Assembly: GCA_024734495.1 (NCBI GenBank)
Contig: JALMQS010000099.1
Coordinates: 71,632,249-71,696,248 of the forward strand
Reading direction: 5' to 3'
From: Forficula auricularia
Taxonomy: Eukaryota > Arthropoda > Insecta > Dermaptera > Forficulidae
DNA length: 64,000 bases
The notes beneath the pieces were generated by a model. The model was not told the origin of the DNA, did not search any database, and was given only the letters and a program-made list of their open reading frames with translations. This document shows, one piece after another, positions 57,190 to 64,000 of this stretch; the first letter of the stretch is position 1; the number at the start of each line of letters is the position of its first letter. The position numbers and the translations under genes were made by a program.

Positions 57190-57335
57190 AGATTGGCTCG
57201 TGATCCAGCTGCTTTTCCTTCTACTCTGTTCTCTTCTCGATGGAAGACCCAGCCCATACAGGCCTTTGGGGATGGGCCTTCTGGTGTATCTCCTTCTCAC
57301 ATCGTATCATTAAAAAAAAAAAAAAAAAAAAAAAA
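57190..57335 (+). repeat. Possible poly-A-tailed SINE fragment
   Basis: GC-richer 120-base block (GATCCAGCTGCTTTTCC, CCCAGCCCATACAGGCC) ending in about 23 A. No pol III boxes or duplication could be fixed. Confidence 0.35.
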
Positions 57336-57421
57336 GACTCAGTCTTTCTACTGTGATTCAAAAACTCGTTCTGATTATAAAAATATTACAAGAATCAAAT
57401 AATTACTATTCCTGAATAGTC

Positions 57422-57521
57422 NNNNNNNNNNNNNNNNNNNNNNNNNNNNNNNNNNNNNNNNNNNNNNNNNNNNNNNNNNNNNNNNNNNNNNNNNNNNNNN
57501 NNNNNNNNNNNNNNNNNNNNN
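57422..57521. other. Assembly gap (100 N)
   Basis: Exactly 100 N, typical of a gap of unknown length. Confidence 0.99.
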
Positions 57522-57529
57522 TACTATCT

Positions 57530-58507
57530 AGTACTAGCAAACACACTCTTCCAACATCACCCAAGAAGGATTTACACGTGGATAATTCCGGGAGACAAGG
57601 CGAGATTTCAAATAGATTACATATTAGTCAAACAAAGATTAAGAAATCAATTAATGGACTGCAAAAGCTATCCTGGGGGCTGATATATCTAGTGATCACA
57701 ATCTAATTGCGATGAAATGCCAATTAAAATTTAAAAAAATAATAAAAAAGTGTGGGTCGCAAAAAAACTGGGATATATCTAAATTAAAAAATAGGGAAAC
57801 CCAAAAACTCTTCGAAAACTTAATGAATAGGAAGCTGGGAAGAAAAAACCCCACATATAATAAAGGAGCAAGCTCAAGAAGACGGAAAGGACGAAATCAA
57901 GCACAACCGATACAGCTAAAGAACTCACCAGCAAAAGAAAAACGAAAATTAAAAAAGCCATGGATTACAGACGAAATACTGCAACTGATTGACGAACGAA
58001 GAAAATTTAAGAACAGAAAAGACGAAGAAGGAAAAGAAATATATAAAAAATTAAAATGGAAAGTTATAAGAGAATGCAGAAAACCAAAAGAAAACATGAT
58101 CCAAGAAAAATACAAGCATTAGGAAAAGTTGAAACAGCCTCTATTGCAATAAAACATAAATTTTCAAGAAGACAAGCCAAAAAGCAAGAACATAAGAGAT
58201 GAAAGAGGCCACATTATTCTAGACGAAAATGAGCAGGCAAATAGATGGAAGGAATACCTAGAACAACTTTATGGAGAAGACAAAACAATGAATCCAATAG
58301 AAGGAGAAGAATCTGTGGACGAAAACGAATTAAGAGACCCCATACTCAGGTCAGAATTCGAGACATCTTTGAAAGAACTAAAATAGAGCATCTGGAATAG
58401 ACAATATACAAGCTGAAATCCAAAAGAATTCTGGAGAAAAAGGCCATCGACAGACTTTTTGAACTACTGCAAAATCTATAAATTGGGAATCATCCCAAAA
58501 GATTTCC

Positions 58508-58510
<3 letters not shown>
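57530..58510 (+). pseudogene. Non-LTR retrotransposon ORF2, endonuclease end and linker (broken)
   Basis: 57533-57672 encodes the end of an apurinic-type endonuclease: ANTLFQHHPRRIYTW, QIDYILVKQR; after an extra G near 57675 the frame resumes as GADISSDHNL. 57712-58122 reads a linker with KPWITDEILQLIDERRKFKN, ended by a stop. Further frames (QANRWKEYLEQLYGED, LGIIPKDFQ) follow with shifts and stops. TW, QID.I and SDH are the signature residues of LINE endonucleases. The copy is dead and is split by an insertion at 58508. Confidence 0.8.
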
Positions 58511-59480
<970 letters not shown>

Positions 59481-59484
59481 ACAA

Positions 59485-59990
59485 AATAGTCACACTTTCC
59501 AAAAAGACAGGCGCGCATAAATGTGAAAATTTCAGGACCATTAGCTTAACCTCACATGCCTCCGAAATCCTAACCAAATTAACTCAAAGAAGAATAGACC
59601 AAAGAAAATCTGGGAGAAGACCAGTTCGGCTTTAGAAGAAGCAGAGAGCACTAGAAGCAATTCTCTCTCTTAGACTAATGACAGAAAGGGGTTTCATCAA
59701 GGGAAGAATCTGTCTGACAGTGGATTACATGGAGCCTAAGAAAAAAGCATTGGATAACGTCAATTGGGAAATTATGTTCAAAATTTTAAAACAGGCGCTA
59801 ATAAAATTTAGGGAGAGAAGACTAATCTACAATTTATACCAAAACCAGACGGCAATAATAAATATTGGAGATGAACAAAGAGAAGCCAAAATAAAAAAAA
59901 AGGTATGAGACAAGGATGTATGCTGTCACCCATGATTTTCAACTTATACATAGAAGAATCGATAAAAAAATTTTATATACAATATAATTA
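59485..59990 (+). pseudogene. Non-LTR retrotransposon reverse transcriptase fragment
   Basis: Continuation of the LINE after the insertion. Visible pieces in shifting frames: ENFRTISLTSHASEILTKL, DQFGFRR, motif A-like VDYMEPKKKALDNVNW (the catalytic D of VDY kept, AFD altered to ALD), NLYQNQTA, and RQGCMLSPMIFNLY (motif B). It ends before the YADD motif, so the copy is truncated at its 3' side. Confidence 0.8.
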
Positions 59991-61340
59991 TTATTATATT
60001 ATATTTAATTGTTTTTATTTAGGTTTTAGTGATTCTGTATTTCTTTAGTTTTGCCATATGGCTACTTGGGTTTTTTTTATTGGTAATTCAGGGAAATAAA
60101 TAGGTTCTTTGGAAGATCTGATAAACTTTTTTTTAGGAATTTCGGTATTTTTGGGTCGCAAATAAATTTATTAAAATAAATGGTGCAGGGTGAGGAGAGG
60201 GAGTTTTATTATAAGCAATTTGTATGATTTTTTTTTACAAAAATGTGATTATGTGGCAACAAAACTATCCAGGCTAATAGGTGTTGTTTGAAGGAGTCTT
60301 ACTACTGGGTCTACCAGTATTACCAAGAGGAACTCTGGCATAACATGTCTTAAGTCGTCATATCTATAAGCCATAGATTTTCTCCAGCTGTTCCAGAACG
60401 AATTTTAAGGGTAGCTTGAGAGACGATGTATCATGTGATTGGCACGAAAGCTCGTTAAATAAATTTACTTAAATGAAGATAAACTTTACTATACTTTAGT
60501 TAAGCCGCAGCGGTCGTGTTGATGTTATTGTTGCCTAATTGGGCTTCTCCTTACCGACTTCCTAATTAAAACATTAAATAGCTTTTCCTCGAATTAATTT
60601 ATTTTGATGAAATGTATAAATGATCCAGCTTCGAATTATAGAGAATATATACATCAAAACCCCATCAAAATCCGTTTTATAGTTTTCACTTGAACCTCTT
60701 GCAACAAAAATTCAGGCTACATTTTTATTATATGTATAGATATGGATATAGATTTATATAGAATCGTAAAGAGAAACCAAGAGATTGTCCTCTGCTTGAT
60801 GTAAATAAATTTACACACATATATATCAAATATATATAATATATATGTATTGTGACGTTACAGGGTTGTTTCAACCCCTAAATTAATTTTCTTTTAATAA
60901 TTTCGTAGTTATAATAAAAATATTGAGAACAAATTCTATGTAAAAGAATTGTTTTATTCATTTATTTCGGAAATAATACATTAAATTGGATAAATTTTTA
61001 AATAATAGCGATTATTATTAGTTAGGGTCATACTCCTAACTAATTCAAAAATCAAAAGTCTTTTAAACACATAAATTAAAGATTGGGTTCAAGTCAAATT
61101 AGGCAAATGTCAAAGTTTGGCATTAAATTTAAATTATTTCTAAATCGAATTTGCCTATTTGGAAATCACTAAAAAATAGCTTAGTTAATAATTTATTAGA
61201 ATTGTGATAAATATCTTTCAATTGTGGTGTAGTAATGTTTTAATTATTTGTTTTGGAAAAAAAATTGTTTAATTTGTTTTGAATGCAAGAGATGCTGCTG
61301 TGAATTTTACAGGCTACCTTATATGGTCACAGTATATATA
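59991..61340. other. AT-rich DNA with one tail-module relic
   Basis: 60765-60800 (TAAAGAGAAACCAAGAGATT, GTCCTCTGCTTGATG) is a reversed tail module. Otherwise no gene or element end seen. Confidence 0.45.
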
Positions 61341-62316
61341 TTATTTATTTGTTTGAGACTATAGTTTCGAAGGCTTGGCCTTCATCATCATTCTTTTTTA
61401 ATTATAAATATTATTTTTCATGAGGTCGGTATATCGTGGATATTTAACATTTTTGTTGTTACTCAGTAAACAGTAACATATTTACTGGCTTGAGGGCTGA
61501 GTAACAACAAAAATTTTCAATGTCCACGCGATACTAACCCCATGAAAAATAATATTTATAATTAAATAAGCTGACGTGTTCTGATGTGGCCATCCACTTG
61601 ACTTTACCATACAACCTGGCCCCTAAAATTATTTATAATCATGTAGGGGGGGGGGGGGTTAGTTTTTGCATTTTTATACTTCTGGTGTCCCACTGATTAT
61701 GTATACAAAATTTGGTTGAGTTTGGTAAATGGCCAAGATTTTCATTTTTTGACCACCCCCCCATTTTGGGCGGTTAGTTTTTGCATTTTTAGACTTCTGG
61801 GGGTCCACTGATTGTGTATACAAAATTTGGTTGAGTTTGCTCAAACAGCCATGATTTTTAATTTTTAACCCCCCCCCCCCACCCCCTGGATCGATATGCA
61901 CCAAAATCTAATCAGCTCTTAATCTCAATGGACCAAAACTACATGTGAAATTTGGTTTCGATATTCTCACTAGTTTTTGAGCTAGCGCGTCCACAAAAAT
62001 TTGGTAACGCACAGACTAACGGACAACCAGACAACCAGACAACCAGACAGACAGACTAACTAACAGACATTTTGACAAAACAATTATTATCTCGAAAAAT
62101 ATAATTTTTTTGATGTTCACTTATTAGAGCTTTTTTGTAGAGCGAAATGCCATGGTTTAGCTCAATTTTTTTAATCAAAATAGTTTCAGCCGTTTTTGAG
62201 ATATTTCGAAAAAACCACTTTTTTCATGCACGATTACAATACTTGACCATACCCTGTAAGGTAAAGTAAAAAGACTGATGATGAAGGCCAAGCCTTCGAA
62301 ACTGTAGTCTCAATCA
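61341..62316. repeat. Palindromic hammerhead-bearing unit split by an ACTTTACCATACA element
   Basis: Left arm 61341-61440 and right arm 61530-61564 plus 62270-62316 are inverted copies; rejoining them mentally restores the arm order seen at 51469. Minus core 61355-61393 has ATGATGA for CTGATGA. Plus core 62272-62311 reads CTGATGA, T, GAAGGC-CAA-GCCTTC, GAAAC, TGTA, GTC. Confidence 0.7.
61565..62270 (+). mobile_element. ACTTTACCATACA-ended element (copy 4)
   Basis: About 705 bp from AATAAGCTGACGTGTTCTGA to CCCTGTAAGGTAAAGTAAA. It interrupts the right arm of a palindrome between TATAATTAA and AAAGACTGATG, so the empty site can be read from the left arm. Confidence 0.75.
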
Positions 62317-62455
62317 AATAAATAATATATATATATATATGTGTGTGTGTGTGTAAGAAGTTTATTTTGCATCAAGTAGAGGACAATCTCTTTGTTTCTC
62401 TTTATGATTTAACAACTCTGCTACTCTCGGCAAAATAAAAACTTTTCAATTATAT
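62317..62455 (+). repeat. Tail module following a hammerhead-like core
   Basis: AT/GT microsatellite, GCATCAAGTAGAGGACAATC, TCTTTGTTTCTCTTTATGA, then CTCTGCTACTCTCGGCAAA and AACTTTTCAATT. The same order occurs after the core at 35014 and, in variant form, in 56019-56342. Confidence 0.55.
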
Positions 62456-62562
62456 AGAATCGGTTTATCGAAAACGACTCGTATTATTTCGATGAAAAAC
62501 ACTAGTTAGTTATTAGTTGAATAAAAGATTTCACTGTCGATGGTAACAGAATTGTTTTTATT

Positions 62563-63008
62563 TTAGGTTAAAAATAAAAATAAAATGAGAGAGTCTTCTG
62601 TTTTTTAAATAAAATAATTTTTAATTATTTCTAGAGACTATGTTTCGAAGGCATTGCCTTCATCATCAGTCTATCACAAATATTTCAAATTAGTTACAAA
62701 TTAAGATTTATACATAGAAAATTTTGAAAATATATAATGTCTTTTTCTTCATGCTTTTCTTGGAGATTAGAATATAACTAATATAATTATATTCTAATCT
62801 CCCAAGAAGAAACATGAAGAAAAAGACATTATATATTTTTCAAAATTTTCTATGTATAAATCTTAATTTGTAACTAATTTGAAATATTTGTGATAGACTG
62901 ATGATGAAGGCAATGCCTTCGAAACTATAGTCTCTAGAAATAATTAAAAATTATTTTATTTAAAAAACAGAAGACTCTCTCATTTTATTTTATTTTTTAA
63001 CCTAAAAA
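62563..63008. repeat. 445-bp near-perfect palindrome with two hammerhead-like cores
   Basis: Outer ends AGGTTAAAAATAAAAATAAA / TTATTTTTTAACCT; centre near 62787 (ATATTCTAATCTCC inner arms). Cores: minus 62631-62675 (TATG in place of TATAG next to GAAAC) and plus 62892-62936, intact: TAGA, CTGATGA, T, GAAGGC-AAT-GCCTTC, GAAAC, TATA, GTC, TCTA. The 15-base repeat AAAAACACTAGTTAG is at 62495-62509 and 63015-63029. Confidence 0.75.
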
Positions 63009-63029
63009 AAAAAAAAAAACACTAGTTAG

Positions 63030-63491
63030 GTTCACTACAAATATTATTAGTTTTATATATATTAAAATTAAGGAATTTAATAAATTAGAGGTACAGAGAG
63101 CGCTCTTTAAATCCAGCATGTCCTGGGACCTCAGCTGTGCAACCTTACCGAACATATGTAGATATAGTTTTAACGGGAATACCAAAAGAAAAATTAATAC
63201 AGTATAATGATATTTAAAACAAGTATTACGTTGGTCTATGTCAAGAAAACATACACATTAATGTTACTGTTTAAAAAAGCCTCTGACATCACATTGTTTC
63301 CGTAATTCGGATCTTGTCTTCAAAAAATCATTATTGATTATACACAAATTTATGAGTTCTGTAGAGTTATAGCTTTTGTTGGATTCGGCAAATTCGATAA
63401 ATGTATTTAAATCATCTAGATAACTGGAGGATGATACCTAGGGTGCTTCTTCAGCAATGTGTTTATTTGTATAGATAAGGTTAGGCTACAC
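63030..63491. other. AT-rich DNA, nothing recognised
   Basis: No gene, RNA or element end seen. Confidence 0.4.
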
Positions 63492-63651
63492 CGATGGGGT
63501 GAACCGCGATTGGAATTAGGTGTACACCTCTTTAGAATTATGTGGAATTATTTTGGAATTCATTAGATAATGCCCCTTCATCTATTGTCTTCTACTTGGA
63601 AATGAAAGTGGAAGTAGGTGTACACAATATTAGGTCGCCGTTCACCCCTCG
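63492..63651 (+). mobile_element. MITE, CGAGGGGTGAACCGCG family (copy 6)
   Basis: A 160-bp element starting CGATGGGGTGAACCGCGATT and ending TCGCCGTTCACCCCTCG, flanked by GGCTACAC (63484-63491) and GGTTACAC (63652-63659), 7 of 8 identical. Confidence 0.88.
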
Positions 63652-63859
63652 GGTTACACTCACTCGACTCCCTGGCCCACTGAAGAACCGTTTCTGCCCT
63701 TTCCCTGCACTACAGATACTATCATGATGTCTGTACAGTCGAGCTGAAATCAATTATCCCTAAAGTTTAAGGAAAGCGGTGTTGGTTTATAGTGAAACAT
63801 ATTAAACACAGGAATTATTTAACGGATTATAGTGGTGTTTCACAACAATTATCCCCCTA

Positions 63860-64000
63860 AATCCCTCTTTGCGAAAAATACGCGGTTTTTGAACGCTCAT
63901 CACCCCTTTTCTGTCAAATTGGATAAAAATAGAACCAGCCCTTTCGCCAACTCTTTATCCCTATGACCCCCAGAGACTGGAACTCGCTTCCAGCTACCGT
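63860..64000 (+). pseudogene. Possible C-terminal end of a LINE polyprotein (cut by window edge)
   Basis: The last frame reads MTPRDWNSLPATV, which resembles the RDWNSLP motif near the C-terminus of many LINE reverse transcriptases. Upstream frames are broken. The window ends within it. Confidence 0.4.

Overview
The window is a piece of an AT-rich, repeat-choked animal genome, most likely an arthropod. Reasons: GT-AG introns, one spliced metazoan-type potassium channel gene, no operons, Helitrons, hAT, mariner and Harbinger-like elements, a Penelope-like retroelement with a GIY-YIG domain, and dispersed repeats whose ends (such as GAAGTCGGTT) look like those of insects. The species cannot be named from the sequence. 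There are three runs of N (4255-4469, 20799-21746, 57422-57521).

One host gene is well supported: a two-pore-domain (K2P) potassium channel on the + strand, seven coding exons from 27431 to 46083, with every splice phase matching and a predicted 354-residue protein. Its large introns (up to 8 kb) are filled with transposons. No other convincing host protein gene is visible.

The rest is mobile DNA. 1-27 kb holds an 8-bp-TSD MITE family (2070, 6360, 14085, and again at 52511 and 63492), a ~165-bp satellite array with one of these MITEs inside it (6.1-7.0 kb), SINEs (3583, 13395), a Harbinger-like MITE (10615), a hairpin element with perfect 8-bp TSD (13502), and a Helitron with both ends (25710-27082). 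The K2P introns hold two hAT MITEs, a 1.4-kb fold-back element, several palindromes, a mariner relic with Stowaway-like ends and four-deep nested insertions. 46-64 kb holds an element with minisatellite termini, an inverted tRNA-Arg-like pair, a 7SL/Alu-like patch, a hAT-like composite, the Penelope-like element and a broken LINE.

The most striking signal is a set of short retroelement units that occur mainly as head-to-head palindromes. Each arm carries a hammerhead-ribozyme-like core: CTGANGA, a hairpin, GAAAC, a tiny self-complementary stem III (ACGT, ACTAGT or ACTATAGT) and GTC or GTT. About twenty copies in at least four sequence families lie between 15 and 63 kb. The same core lies in the flanking arm of the resident Penelope-like element, which could be the source of the mobilising enzyme. 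One inverted pair (56019-56342) sits between perfect 13-bp direct repeats, so at least some of them insert as intact palindromes.
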